Source: Bacillus sp. A301a_S52 (lineage in GTDB: Bacteria > Bacillota > Bacilli > Bacillales > Salisediminibacteriaceae). From it: a stretch of DNA of 64,000 nt. The notes under the pieces are model-generated. The model was not told where the DNA came from and ran no database searches. It worked only from the letters and a program-made list of their open reading frames with translations. Where the stretch lies: positions 376,001 through 440,000 of the forward strand of contig JABXYP010000001.1 of the NCBI GenBank assembly GCA_024701455.1. The letters run 5' to 3'. Shown here one piece after another: positions 25,548 through 35,410 of the stretch. Position 1 is the first letter of the stretch. Every line of letters starts with the position of its first letter. Position numbers and translations under genes: made by a program.

Positions 25548-27104
25548 ATGAAGGCAAATCTGCAAGTAGAAGGATCGCAACAAGAGAGTCGTTTTGTGCA
25601 AAGACTCATGAATGTGATTGAAAAAGGGGGAAATAAGTTACCTCATCCCGCCATGCTTTTCGTTTATCTTAGCTTTGCTATCATTCTAATATTTTGGCTG
25701 TTAAACTCCTTAGGAGTGAACGTCGTGGAACCGTTAACTGATGAAACTGTTCACGTGCAAAATCTTATGTCTACTGAAGGAATCGATTATATATTAACGT
25801 CTCTCATTAGTAATTTTGCGGGGTTTTCATCCCTTGGCTTAGTACTTGTCATGATGTTAGGGATTGGTTTAGCTAAACAGGTCGGTTTTTTCGAAACGTT
25901 TATGCGAGTCTCACTTACAAAAGTGCAAAGTAGGTTTGTAACCTATGCTGTCATTTTTACAGGGATAATTGGAAATATAGCGTCAGATGCTGCGGTTGTA
26001 ATTGTTCCTGCTATGGCAGCGATGATCTATTATTCTCTAAACCGCCATCCGATAGCAGGTCTTCTGATCGGATATGCAGCTACGATAGGTGGATTTACAG
26101 CGAATTTAATCATTGCAGGGACAGATGTTTTGCTATCAGGTATTACAACAGAAGTGATTCAGGGCTATAATGACACGGCTCGTGCTGTGACACCTGTGGC
26201 TAACTGGTTTTTTGGGATGATATCAGTAGGCATGTTAGTCGTTGTGATTGCCTTTGTGGCGAAGAAATATATTGAACCGAGGTTTGGAGAATATAATCCG
26301 TCAATGGCAGAAGAAGGATTTTTAAATCATAAAGAATCACATATTTCAAAACAACAGATCAAAGGACTCCGTTATGCGGCTTTATCAGGACTCCTGTATG
26401 TGACCTTTATAGCGATACTCACCATTCCGCAAAATGCCCTCTTACGTGGAGGGGGTGATAGCTTCTTAGATTCTTTATTTCTTTCAAGCATTGTGCCTCT
26501 TTTACTCGGGTTCTTTCTCATTATTTCACTCACATACGGCTTTACTGTTAAATCACTGACCTCTTTATCTGATGTTCCCGTTTTAATGGGGAAGTCAATA
26601 GCTGAAATGAGTGGTTTCATTGTACTCGTGTTTTTCGCAGCTCAATTTATTGCTTATTTTAATTGGACTAACATGAGCACCATCATTGCAGTAAGTAGTA
26701 CAAATTTAATGGAGAGCATGAATTTTACAGGATTGCCGGCCGTTGTCTTGTTCATCATTCTTTGCGCTGTGATTAATTTATTTGTCACAAGTGGTTCAGC
26801 TCAGTGGGCCCTTTTAGCACCTGTCTTCTTACCGATTTTTTATAATATCGGCTTTGATCCAGGGTACATCCAAATGGCTTTTCGCATAGGTGACTCTGCC
26901 ACTAATCTGTTGGCACCCACAAGCCCTTACGCTATTTTAATTTTAGGGTTAATGAAACAGTATGATTATAGGACAGGTATTGGTACATTATTTTCTGCTA
27001 TGCTGCCTTTCGCTATTATCATGTTAATTTGCTGGATTATTTTGTTTGTCATATGGAGCTTGCTTGGCTTACCTGTCGGGCCCGGGGTTTATATGTATTA
27101 CTAA
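25548..27104 (+). CDS. abgT: AbgT-family transporter (p-aminobenzoyl-glutamate uptake)
   Basis: About 518 aa and 11-13 hydrophobic segments. ATG 25548 sits 7 bases after GAGGAGG; ATG 25542 is too close to it. Recognisable AbgT features: GNKLPHPAMLF near the N-terminus, TAVIFTGIIGNIASDAAVVIVPAMAA in the middle, and NLFVTSGSAQWALLAPVF with IGDSATNLLAPTSPY toward the end. The family includes E. coli AbgT and drug exporter MtrF. Its place 17 bases after abgB and near abgA favours uptake of p-aminobenzoyl-glutamate over drug efflux. Confidence 0.9.
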   Translation: MKANLQVEGSQQESRFVQRLMNVIEKGGNKLPHPAMLFVYLSFAIILIFWLLNSLGVNVVEPLTDETVHVQNLMSTEGIDYILTSLISNFAGFSSLGLVLVMMLGIGLAKQVGFFETFMRVSLTKVQSRFVTYAVIFTGIIGNIASDAAVVIVPAMAAMIYYSLNRHPIAGLLIGYAATIGGFTANLIIAGTDVLLSGITTEVIQGYNDTARAVTPVANWFFGMISVGMLVVVIAFVAKKYIEPRFGEYNPSMAEEGFLNHKESHISKQQIKGLRYAALSGLLYVTFIAILTIPQNALLRGGGDSFLDSLFLSSIVPLLLGFFLIISLTYGFTVKSLTSLSDVPVLMGKSIAEMSGFIVLVFFAAQFIAYFNWTNMSTIIAVSSTNLMESMNFTGLPAVVLFIILCAVINLFVTSGSAQWALLAPVFLPIFYNIGFDPGYIQMAFRIGDSATNLLAPTSPYAILILGLMKQYDYRTGIGTLFSAMLPFAIIMLICWIILFVIWSLLGLPVGPGVYMYY

Positions 27105-27105
27105 G

Positions 27106-28398
27106 CTAACCTTGAAGCTTTGTAATATCAATCACGTATACCTTTTGTGGCCGTCCTCTTCCAACAGATTGATGTTTCACTTTAGCTAAGCCTTGATCTA
27201 CGAATTTATTCAGAACACGGTTGGCGCTCCGAGTGGAAATGCCTAAATGTGTTGCTAAATCTTCAGATGTTAAATGATCGGTACTCAGTTTTTCAAGAGT
27301 ATAGAGCAACCGCTGTAGGTGATGCGGCGAAATATGGTGATAGTTACTAATATGTACCAATTCGCTGTCATCAGTCTTTTCAGGTGTATAAGCTAGTCTC
27401 AATGGTCCATAGACATCCGTTTCGCTTACAATATATGGGCCGGAGATCCCTTGAAGACTTTTCGCTTGATCAGCATTTTTTTGAGCTTGTTCTACTGTAC
27501 CACCAACACCCCAACCTATTTTTATCGTTACATCTGTGTGCTTTTGAAGATAATCGAAAAGCTCGGCATGCTTTAACATGTTGGTGATCAATTTAAGCTC
27601 CCCATAGGTCGTCACAATAATAAAGTGATCGTGATTATTTTGGACAAAGAAGGAAGATCCTTTCATTTTAGCAAATTCTAATATGAGACGATGTAAATGT
27701 AATTGTTTGATTTCTAGATCTTCTAGAGGTCCATTAGCAGAAAAAGTTAACTTTCCAACCGCAATTTGATTTTCTAATAGTTTCTCCCCTTTAATATCCG
27801 CTATAAGAGTATGCATTTGCTTAACAATGGATTTTGAAGATGGGAACAGAAATACCGTTGGGATATTTAGTGCCTTGAGTTTTTTAGTGGCATTACTAAA
27901 TCGCGTGATAGACAGGTCAATTTTGCCATTATGATAGAGCTCTTTATGCCTATTTACCACATCATCTACAATTGTAGGAGATAATGTATTAAATAAGTGA
28001 TCATCAAAAATATAAGCGAACTTACCTGGCTCTGTAATATCTTTCAATCCCATATAATCATTATCATTATTTAAGAAGTCAATACAAGTTCGTTCTAGTT
28101 TTAGTTGGTGGTCATTGAAAAGCGGTAATAATGTTTTGTAAAAATCTTCTTGAGTAAGTTCTAAGTAGCTAACTGGCAGGGAGAAGTGTGAAATTTCCTG
28201 TTTAACGAAGTAATAAGTTAATTCCCCGCTAAAAAGCATGCCATTCACATAATCTTTGTGTTGGTAATAATGCTTTAAAGCATCCTCAGTATCAGAGTAT
28301 GAAAGGTATATAAAATCAATATTTGGGAAGGCCTTGTTCAAAGCTTTTTCGATAAATGCTTGTGAATGGACAGCCGTAATAATAGCAATACGATACAT
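27106..28398 (-). CDS. Transcriptional regulator of the abg cluster with degenerate cyclase-like domain
   Basis: 430 aa. The C-terminal 60-70 residues form a winged helix: TSEDLATHLGISTRSANRVLNKFVDQGLAKV, then a GRGRPQKVYVID wing. Before it, TIKIGWGVGGTVEQAQKNADQA resembles the degenerate GGDEF/cyclase-fold domains of some Bacillus regulators. The N-terminal half may sense a ligand. It is convergent with abgT and divergent from abgA, the usual position of a local controller. Two palindromes before abgB are candidate targets. The family name is not known to me. Confidence 0.75.
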   Translation of the reverse strand: MYRIAIITAVHSQAFIEKALNKAFPNIDFIYLSYSDTEDALKHYYQHKDYVNGMLFSGELTYYFVKQEISHFSLPVSYLELTQEDFYKTLLPLFNDHQLKLERTCIDFLNNDNDYMGLKDITEPGKFAYIFDDHLFNTLSPTIVDDVVNRHKELYHNGKIDLSITRFSNATKKLKALNIPTVFLFPSSKSIVKQMHTLIADIKGEKLLENQIAVGKLTFSANGPLEDLEIKQLHLHRLILEFAKMKGSSFFVQNNHDHFIIVTTYGELKLITNMLKHAELFDYLQKHTDVTIKIGWGVGGTVEQAQKNADQAKSLQGISGPYIVSETDVYGPLRLAYTPEKTDDSELVHISNYHHISPHHLQRLLYTLEKLSTDHLTSEDLATHLGISTRSANRVLNKFVDQGLAKVKHQSVGRGRPQKVYVIDITKLQG

Positions 28399-28440
28399 GA
28401 TAGCCCCCTTAAATAAGTTATAAGTTAGGAGTTTATAGTG

Positions 28441-29760
28441 ATGACAAAATCGAACGTTTTAAGTACGTCTTATTTACATGATTATAGCAAATCCCTGCAA
28501 CCTAAACTATCAAAATGGAGACGGTATTTACATCAACACCCTGAGTTAGGGTGGTGTGAATTTCTCACATCTTCTTACATTAAAGAAGCATTGGAACCGT
28601 TGAAATGTGACGTGTTTACAGGAGAGGCAGTGACAAAATCAGATCAGCGGTTAGGTTTACCTACAGAAGAGATTCGGCAATTTTACTACCGGCTTGCAGA
28701 GGAGAAACTAGGTCCTTCTCAATTTTTAGAGGAGATCGCACAAAGCCATACAGGTGTTGTGGCCCGATTTGAGACGGGGAAGCCAGGTAAACATATGGCG
28801 TTTCGCTTTGATATTGATGCTCTTCCAATTCAAGAGGTTGAACTTAAAGATCATATCCCGGAAAAAGAAGGCTTTCGTTCTAATAGACAACAGACGATGC
28901 ATGCGTGCGCTCATGATGGTCATACGGCAATTGGCTTAGGACTTGCACAATATTTAGATCAACATTTAGACCAACTGACTGGGACGTATACATTATTGTT
29001 TCAGCCTTCAGAAGAAGGATTGAGAGGTGCCCGATCAATGGTGGAGAAAGGGTGGCTAGATGGTGTCGATTTATTTTTGAGCGGGCATATTATGGATGGA
29101 GAATTGGGAACGGTCACTGCTACCACACAAGGCCAGCTCGCCTCTACAAAATACGAAACGACCTTTCACGGGCGCTCTGCCCATGCCGGTGCCAATCCAG
29201 ATAGCGGTGCAAATGCTATACTAGCTGCAGCACACGCGACGATTGGATTGCATGGTATATCGAGACATCATGGAGGGGATAGTCGTATTAATGTCGGCCA
29301 AATAAGCGGAGGACAAGGGAAAAATATTATTGCAGACTATGCCAAAATAGGGTTTGAAACACGGGGAAGCACAACAGAGGTTAACAGCTTTATTAGTAAC
29401 GAGGCGCATCGTATTATTGAAGGAGCGGCTCGTATGCAAAATGTGACGTATGAGACAAAGAAGCAGGGAGAAAGTATATCTGTTCCTTCTAATCGTGAGT
29501 GGGTTGACAAGGTTAAACAGGCACTGACAGACAGTCATATCGTCACAACGATAATAGATGACGGTGTGGTAGGAGGATCTGAAGATGCTACTCTGATGAT
29601 GAAGGCTGTGCAGGATCAAGGGGGGTTAGCCACCTATATGCTTTATCATTCTCCATTGGCCGGTTTACATCATCAACCTAACTTTGATTATCATGAAGAT
29701 GTTCTATGTGTAGCTGTGCATACGCTCATGTCTTTAGTTGCAGCAGAACAGAGAAGTTAA
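28441..29760 (+). CDS. abgA: AbgA-like M20 amidohydrolase (p-aminobenzoyl-glutamate hydrolase subunit A)
   Basis: About 439 aa. ATG 28441 follows TAGGAG by 8 bases; GTG 28438 directly in front is also possible. M20 features: RYLHQHPELGWCE at the N-terminus, HACAHDGHTAIGLGLA (metal ligands), QPSEEGLRGA (catalytic Glu region), GRSAHAGANPDSGANA, and SEDATLMM with HHQPNFDYHEDVL at the end. It is probably the partner subunit of the AbgB-like protein. It reads divergently from the regulator with only about 40 bases between, so both promoters may overlap. Confidence 0.88.
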   Translation: MTKSNVLSTSYLHDYSKSLQPKLSKWRRYLHQHPELGWCEFLTSSYIKEALEPLKCDVFTGEAVTKSDQRLGLPTEEIRQFYYRLAEEKLGPSQFLEEIAQSHTGVVARFETGKPGKHMAFRFDIDALPIQEVELKDHIPEKEGFRSNRQQTMHACAHDGHTAIGLGLAQYLDQHLDQLTGTYTLLFQPSEEGLRGARSMVEKGWLDGVDLFLSGHIMDGELGTVTATTQGQLASTKYETTFHGRSAHAGANPDSGANAILAAAHATIGLHGISRHHGGDSRINVGQISGGQGKNIIADYAKIGFETRGSTTEVNSFISNEAHRIIEGAARMQNVTYETKKQGESISVPSNREWVDKVKQALTDSHIVTTIIDDGVVGGSEDATLMMKAVQDQGGLATYMLYHSPLAGLHHQPNFDYHEDVLCVAVHTLMSLVAAEQRS

Positions 29761-30045
29761 TGAAATTAAGGGGAAAAGGTGACCTGCAAGGCGTTCTATT
29801 ACGTCTTAAAAGGCACCTTTTTTACTGTTAATGTGAGGTCGATTCTATCAATAAGCTAGGGGGAAGCCCATGTCGTTAAATCAGCTGAAAACATCTTTGT
29901 TTGTAAGTAAATGATTTTAGGATGAAAGGTCAAAAATGGTAATCGTGTCATTAGAAAGGCTTTTAGGTTGGTTAATAGATGTAGAATGAGGGAAACACAT
30001 ACGTGTATAATACAAATAGTCACTGTGAAAGTAGGGAGGTTTAAA
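29761..30045. other. Intergenic region after abgA
   Basis: Contains a possible weak terminator (AAAAGGTG ... CACCTTTTTT, 29776-29823, large loop). The RDD frame is open from 29968, but its start is placed at 30046 by its ribosome site. Nothing else is recognised. Confidence 0.4.
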
Positions 30046-30453
30046 ATGGCTAATTATCGCCACGCTGGATTCTGGGTTCGACTAGGGTCTTATATGATTG
30101 ACAGTTTGCTCGTATTTATGCCTTTTTGGCTTGCTGGCGTGCTGGTTTTTGATACGACAGAAATCCAACAGGTTCCCGCTCTTTATATACCGTATGTTTT
30201 TATAAGCACGTTGTATTTTATCGCTATGCCGCTCACATCTTATCAAGCTACCTTAGGCAAAGTAGTATTTGGTTTAAAAATTACTAATGGTCACTACACG
30301 AAACTATCTATCGGGCAAGCGATTGGGAGATATTTCGCACAAATGCTATCGTATGTATTACTTTTTGCGGGTTTTATTATGATCGGTCTGACTAAAAACA
30401 AAACAGGATTGCATGACAAACTGGCTAAAACCTATGTCGTGTATAAAGATTAG
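30046..30453 (+). CDS. RDD-family small membrane protein
   Basis: 135 aa from ATG 30046, with TAGGGAGG upstream. AGFWVRLGSYMIDSLLVF at the N-terminus holds the Arg and Asp of the RDD motif within the first membrane helix, followed by two more hydrophobic segments (LYIPYVFISTLYFIAMPL; YFAQMLSYVLLFAGFIMIG) and the terminal GLHDKLAKTYVVYK, which supplies the final Asp. Family members have proposed roles in ion exchange or transport; the function of this one is unknown. Convergent with the 5'-nucleotidase gene. Confidence 0.88.
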   Translation: MANYRHAGFWVRLGSYMIDSLLVFMPFWLAGVLVFDTTEIQQVPALYIPYVFISTLYFIAMPLTSYQATLGKVVFGLKITNGHYTKLSIGQAIGRYFAQMLSYVLLFAGFIMIGLTKNKTGLHDKLAKTYVVYKD

Positions 30454-30468
30454 TATAAACGATAAAAC

Positions 30469-30495
30469 GATCCCGTCCGTTGAAAGGACGGGATC
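30469..30495. terminator. Shared bidirectional terminator between RDD and 5'-nucleotidase genes
   Basis: Perfect 10-bp stem GATCCCGTCC / GGACGGGATC, 7-base loop. For the minus strand it is followed by GTTTTAT. Confidence 0.8.
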
Positions 30496-30502
30496 AGTTA
30501 AT

Positions 30503-32245
30503 TTATTCGTCGTCAGAAGAGAGATCGATGAGACGATCTTCAACGTGGTAATCTACGTCACCAAGTTCAGCCATGTAGTCGCGCAGCATTTCCCAATCGG
30601 TAAAGCCAACGATTGTCCCGCGGCCATCGTCATAAGCTGCTCCGAAGACGGCATGGTCATCACCGCCAGTGGCTGTAAAGTTGTTAGTTGCCACCGTGTA
30701 TGTTTCCTCTTCGTCTATTTCTACATACTCCCCATCAATGTCTACTTCAAGTGACACAACCCGCTGTCCTGGTTCCTCACTGCTATCATACGTGAGACGG
30801 GTACCGGATGACACTTGGAGGAAACCGCCATTTTCTTCCGGTGTGTCATAAACACTTGCTTCGAAAGCTTCAATTAACTCTTCCCCTGTTAATTCGAGGA
30901 GGGTGAGACGATTTCCGAATGGCTGTACTTCAATGAGTTCGCCAATCGTCACGTCACCTTCTGCAATCGGCGCACGAATGCCACCGCCATTTTGTAACGC
31001 CATAATCGTGTTTTCTTCCACGGATTGAGCTGCCGCTAATTGGGCGTCAGAGATTAAGTTACCGAGAGCTGTTTCATTAGCTCGAACACTTTCTGGGTCA
31101 CCCTCTTCGCCATCTTCACCATGACGAGGGTTAGGTAATTCACTTATGACTGTAGAGCCAGCAGGCTCATTTTGAAGCTCTTCGATTTGTTCTGTATAAG
31201 GTGCTAGCAGTTCAGCTGCTTCGCTGTCAGGTTCTCTATCTTCGGTAGCAAGAAGCTCCCCATCTGAACTGATAACAACGCCATTTTCATCAAACGCCAC
31301 TGTGGTTACACCGAGAAATTGGCCATATTCACCTGCCTGACTCACAACAGTTGGTTCAATAGCTTCTCCATCGGCATTTTCAGTAACAAGGGTAGGAGGA
31401 TCCACTTGTGTATGGCTGTGTCCACCAATAATCACGTCGATTCCTTCTACTTGCTCAGCGAGAAGGAGATCGTTACCTACGTTAGGATCTGTATCATAAC
31501 CGAGGTGGGTTAACGCTATGATCTTATTCACACCTTCAGCTTCAAATTGGTCTACCATGTCTTGTGCCGTTTCAATATAATCGTTGAATGTCACTTCACC
31601 AGGACTGGAAATATGTAACGTGTCTTCTGTATTTAATCCGAAGATACCAATTTGTTCGCCTTCATGCTCAATGATAATGCCATCATAAATCGTACCGCCT
31701 TCAGCATCAGAACTGATACTGTCGCCAATCATACCGTCGAAGCTTGAATCTGCAGAAAAGTCCATATTCGCTGCGACAATTGGAAATTCGGCTGCTTGAA
31801 AGAACTCTGCTAATTCTGAATGCCCTTCTTCTGGATCTCCAAGGTCAAATTCGTGATTACCTGGGACGAAAGCATCATATTCCATAAGGTTCATAAACTC
31901 AACAGCATCTTGGCCTCTAAATTCATTAAAATAAAGTGTTCCTGAGAAGACATCACCTGCATCAAGCAGCAAACCTTCTCCATAAGTTTCTTTCGCTTCG
32001 TTTAATGTGGTGATTAATTGTGGATACATATTTGTACGGCCGTGAGTGTCATTCGTGTGGAAAATCGTTAAATTAAACGCTTCTTCACCAGCTTCATTTT
32101 GTTCGTTATTTTGGTTGTTCGTGTCATTGCCAGTATTGTTGTTGTTTTCATTGTTTTCTAGATTGTTATCCGTGTTACAGGCAGTTAAAAATAATGTTAG
32201 TGCTGCGACGGCACTCAGTGCAGAAAGACTCGTCTTTTTCTTCAT
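30503..32245 (-). CDS. 5'-nucleotidase / UshA-like metallophosphoesterase lipoprotein
   Basis: 580 aa. Signal peptide with lipobox FLTAC (Cys23), then an Asn/Glu-rich linker and an N-terminal metallophosphoesterase domain: IFHTNDTHGR, LLDAGDVFSG, VPGNHEFDLG, ALTHLGYD and IIGGHSHTQVD supply the di-metal ligands. The C-terminal substrate domain has LGNLISDAQLAAA, NGGGIRAPI and EVQPFGNRLT. It should act at the cell surface, removing phosphate from nucleotides so nucleosides and phosphate can be taken up. AAGGAGG precedes the ATG. Length and domain order match the family. Confidence 0.93.
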   Translation of the reverse strand: MKKKTSLSALSAVAALTLFLTACNTDNNLENNENNNNTGNDTNNQNNEQNEAGEEAFNLTIFHTNDTHGRTNMYPQLITTLNEAKETYGEGLLLDAGDVFSGTLYFNEFRGQDAVEFMNLMEYDAFVPGNHEFDLGDPEEGHSELAEFFQAAEFPIVAANMDFSADSSFDGMIGDSISSDAEGGTIYDGIIIEHEGEQIGIFGLNTEDTLHISSPGEVTFNDYIETAQDMVDQFEAEGVNKIIALTHLGYDTDPNVGNDLLLAEQVEGIDVIIGGHSHTQVDPPTLVTENADGEAIEPTVVSQAGEYGQFLGVTTVAFDENGVVISSDGELLATEDREPDSEAAELLAPYTEQIEELQNEPAGSTVISELPNPRHGEDGEEGDPESVRANETALGNLISDAQLAAAQSVEENTIMALQNGGGIRAPIAEGDVTIGELIEVQPFGNRLTLLELTGEELIEAFEASVYDTPEENGGFLQVSSGTRLTYDSSEEPGQRVVSLEVDIDGEYVEIDEEETYTVATNNFTATGGDDHAVFGAAYDDGRGTIVGFTDWEMLRDYMAELGDVDYHVEDRLIDLSSDDE

Positions 32246-32743
32246 TCAATCCAACGCCTCCTTAGATAGTGGGTAGTGATAGGTGGAACATCCTTACTTG
32301 CATATAAGGGGATGAGCGAGAAAACAAGCCAGCTTATCTAAATCTATGAACAAAAATTTGGCCAGTTTTCTTTAATCTTAATGTGAAATGTGGGAAAAGA
32401 CAATGTGTTTACCATAGTTTCAAAGAAATGGGTCAAAGGGTGTAGGTCAATAAACGGTATTTGTGATAGAGGGCTGTGAACTGAAATAGCAGCACTTACG
32501 GCTAAATACTTAAAAACCGTTACTTTAAAGGGGGAAATATAATCGGTTAGTCTTAATGAAAACGATGATTTTGCCATGAAATGAGCGTGATAGCTTTGAA
32601 GAAACATGGCGCTATCGTAAATAAAATAGGTAAGACCGCTTATTGTATAACTATCTTCCACCCCGTATAGTGACATATTGTGACAATAAACAAGGAGCTA
32701 TCCTTTGAACCAATGAATGGCTTTTATTAGAAAGGTGGACGCT
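32246..32743. other. Intergenic region between divergent genes
   Basis: No supported gene. A 110-aa minus frame (32344-32676) has no ribosome site. Must hold promoters of the 5'-nucleotidase (minus) and VanZ-like (plus) genes, but no clear hexamer pair was identified. Confidence 0.4.
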
Positions 32744-33313
32744 GTGGAATATATAAATATTATTGTAGTTCTTACGATAGCATTAGGAATCTATATTTTT
32801 TTCGATCTGCTATTACATCCGAAAAAACCGTTGAAGAAGAGACTCATTTTTTATTTGTTTTTAAGCTATATGGTTGTTCTATTGGATTCATACTTTCTTG
32901 TTATTCATATTCCACCGGTGGGGGTAGAATGGATGGACCCTCAGTTAAAACCGTTTCGATTTTTGGAAATGATTATTTATTTCTTAAATTATACAAGTAT
33001 AGAAGTAGCTCAATTCGTCATCAAGTATGTATGTATGATTGCTTTTAATTTTATACCATTGGGCATTTTCTTAGGATGGTATTTTAATGTGATGCGGTGG
33101 TCAAAAGTGTTGGTTTTAAGTGTTAGTATAGCCTTTATTATGGGATGTGTACGGCATTTATTAAGCTGTTTAGGGTTCGTGGCAATAGGGGTTTTTGATG
33201 TAGATTATATTATATTACAATCAATTGGAAGCCTTGTTGGCTATGGTGTCTATCGTCTCGGTAGAAAAATAAGGAGGAGCTTGAGCGAACGAAGGACCCG
33301 TCTAAAAGGGTGA
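32744..33313 (+). CDS. VanZ-like membrane protein
   Basis: Start taken as GTG 32744, 5 bases after AAAGGTGG; ATG 32717 is in frame but lacks a site. About 189 aa with five hydrophobic segments. FNFIPLGIFLGWYF, LSVSIAFIMGCVRHLLSCLGF and a terminal LQSIGSLVGYGVY fit the VanZ pattern, in which a conserved N-x-x-P segment and a later glycine-rich helix recur. Prototype VanZ gives low-level teicoplanin resistance, but most members have unknown roles. Stand-alone gene. Confidence 0.7.
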   Translation: MEYINIIVVLTIALGIYIFFDLLLHPKKPLKKRLIFYLFLSYMVVLLDSYFLVIHIPPVGVEWMDPQLKPFRFLEMIIYFLNYTSIEVAQFVIKYVCMIAFNFIPLGIFLGWYFNVMRWSKVLVLSVSIAFIMGCVRHLLSCLGFVAIGVFDVDYIILQSIGSLVGYGVYRLGRKIRRSLSERRTRLKG

Positions 33314-33683
33314 CGTATGGGGGAATTTAATTAAGGGCAATGTCATTAAGGAAAGACGCCTAACAAAAGAGTATGTCATGTTTTAAAAATGAGGCTTAAT
33401 AATTATAGGTCTAATAGAATGGATTAAAGTCGTTAAGAGCGAAATAGTGAAAAGGTCCCGTCAACATGAAAAATCCCCTTTATATATCAATATGTGGTAG
33501 AGAATCAACTTGTTTACTAGTTAAAAGTCATAGATTTATGATTATCTAAGTTAATATTTTGTAATCATTCAGGAGTAAAATTGTAAAAATACCGACTTAT
33601 TTCCTGATTTTTTAGGAGGATGTGAAATAGGGCGCTTTATGCCATAATGTTCTTTATTACGCAGAAAGAGGAAGGATGTTAGT
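33314..33683. other. Intergenic region with nothing recognised
   Basis: AT-rich, no repeat copy, no supported reading frame and no clear terminator. It must contain the promoter of the lipoprotein gene at 33684. Confidence 0.4.
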
Positions 33684-34952
33684 ATGCTACGCAGTAAAAA
33701 ATTAGTAGGAGTTGCCTTATCCACACTTGTTCTTTTAGCAGCATGTGGAGCGAACGACGAAAACAATAATGAGAATGAAGCCGCTGCCGCGAACGAGAAT
33801 GTGGAAGAAAATGAAGAAGTAAATGACGAAGAAGAAACTAATAATGAAGAAAACGAAGAAGTTGACGAACAACCAGAGACAGAAGTGACAGAAGGAGAAA
33901 TCTTTAATACAACTATAGCTGAAGAAACTGGTGGAGATGTAGAACTTATTTATACAAATAATGACCCTGGTTATATCAATGACTTAGAAGGCTTTGAAAT
34001 TGCTATAGAAGCATACGAAGTTGTTAAAGTTACGAATATTACTGCTAGTGAGGCACCTCAGTTTAAGGGTGATCGCGAAGGATATGTTGTCACAGCAAAA
34101 GCAACGTTAAAAAACAACCGAGATAGTACAGTTTATTATAATGCAAACATAGGTGTTAAGCTTGCTGATAGCTTTGATGTTATCCATTCTGATTCGCGGA
34201 CGTATATACCAGAAGAACATATGCTTGAAGCGGATGAAGGGACCAATGTTTATAAAGCAGGTACAGAGAAAGAATTCTGGGTCGTTTCGCGAATAACGAC
34301 TGACCAATATGAAGAAATTGACAATAATGGTGCTAGGTATGTATTAGAAGCTAGTGCTGCTGAAAATGAGGACTATAGTGGCCCACTAGGGACAGAAGCT
34401 TCGTTTGAGTTTGTTTCTAATCCAGATCAAGCACAAAGTTTTGCTGATACACCAGATTGGTATGCGGACGGTTTGACGACCGATAATTTAGGGACTAAAG
34501 AATTAATTACAGAGTTTCCTGATTTAAATATTACTGAAGAGATCGAAGGATTAAGCCTTACTCTAGAAGGTATCCAATATGTAGATTTCGTGCCTAATGA
34601 AATAAATGAAGGGGCTTTTGTCAATTATGGTGACGAAGATTTAGTTGCTTTGACAGCTAAAGTCCTTATGGAGAATAATTCAGGAGAAACAATTGACCTA
34701 AATTTGACGCCCTTTCAACTTGATGTTAATGATGAAGAAGTGCGTATAAATTCTCAAGGAATGGTAGAGAACCAATCAGTTGTTGAATTAGAAGATGGCC
34801 AGTCTGCCGAAAAGTATGTTGTATTCCTTTTTCACAAGAAATACTTTGATGTATATGAGAATATGAAAATCAAAGCTGGACCATTTCGTGGAGAAGATGT
34901 AAGTTTATTGTTTAGCGAAGATATTCTAGAATTTGAAATTCCTAAAGATTAA
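33684..34952 (+). CDS. Lipoprotein with two related beta domains (possibly DUF5068)
   Basis: 422 aa. Signal peptide with lipobox VLLAAC (Cys21), then about 60 residues rich in Glu and Asn that act as a surface spacer. Two domains of similar design follow: the first around GFEIAIEAYEVVKV ... GYVVTAKATLKNNRDSTVYY, the second around GLSLTLEGIQYVDF ... LVALTAKVLMENNSGETIDL. This repeated beta pattern resembles DUF5068/DUF4352-type lipoproteins of Bacillus. No enzyme motif. Ends with its own terminator. Confidence 0.75.
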   Translation: MLRSKKLVGVALSTLVLLAACGANDENNNENEAAAANENVEENEEVNDEEETNNEENEEVDEQPETEVTEGEIFNTTIAEETGGDVELIYTNNDPGYINDLEGFEIAIEAYEVVKVTNITASEAPQFKGDREGYVVTAKATLKNNRDSTVYYNANIGVKLADSFDVIHSDSRTYIPEEHMLEADEGTNVYKAGTEKEFWVVSRITTDQYEEIDNNGARYVLEASAAENEDYSGPLGTEASFEFVSNPDQAQSFADTPDWYADGLTTDNLGTKELITEFPDLNITEEIEGLSLTLEGIQYVDFVPNEINEGAFVNYGDEDLVALTAKVLMENNSGETIDLNLTPFQLDVNDEEVRINSQGMVENQSVVELEDGQSAEKYVVFLFHKKYFDVYENMKIKAGPFRGEDVSLLFSEDILEFEIPKD

Positions 34953-34957
34953 CGTTG

Positions 34958-34999
34958 AAGCTTGGGGGACGATTCACAATCGTTACCTCAAGCTTTTTT
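34958..34999 (+). terminator. Terminator after the two-domain lipoprotein
   Basis: AAGCTTGgGG / CCtCAAGCTT stem with a long loop, then T6. Confidence 0.8.
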
Positions 35000-35122
35000 G
35001 TTGGTTAAAAATACATTTGTCACGTTCCGTAAAGAGGAGTATAATTTAATTAGCTACACGAAATATCAGACGGGTATTTTAAATGACACGAAGAGGGAAG
35101 GCACAAAAGCTTATTCTTTCGT

Positions 35123-35275
35123 TTATCACACATAACCACGTAAAACTCTCAGGTCAAAATAGAGAATAGATAAATCTATATAGGCGGGAGACAACGGACG
35201 CTCATGTCATGATTTATGCAACTAAAAATAAGTGGAATGGAAACGAAAGCACCACTGATTGAAAGTTCGTTTTAT
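35123..35275 (+). repeat. Dispersed element, copy 8
   Basis: TTTATCACACATAACCACG ... AGTTCGTTTTAT. Outer stem remnants (GGCGGGAGACAACGGACGC) and loop AACGAA with tail TTCGTT are retained. Confidence 0.8.
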
Positions 35276-35410
35276 AGGGGCAATCTGTTTTCACTCACAT
35301 TAAACTGTTAACCTAGCCAAGGTGTTATGCTGGGTATCTTTTTTGGTCGTCAGTAAAAGGTAGGTTGAAGGTGGTGGACAGTCTATTTTAGATAGTGAAG
35401 AGGGATTTTT

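Noticed and set aside
32344..32676. 110-aa minus-strand frame in the intergenic gap
   Set aside because: No ribosome site upstream of its start, and composition looks non-coding.
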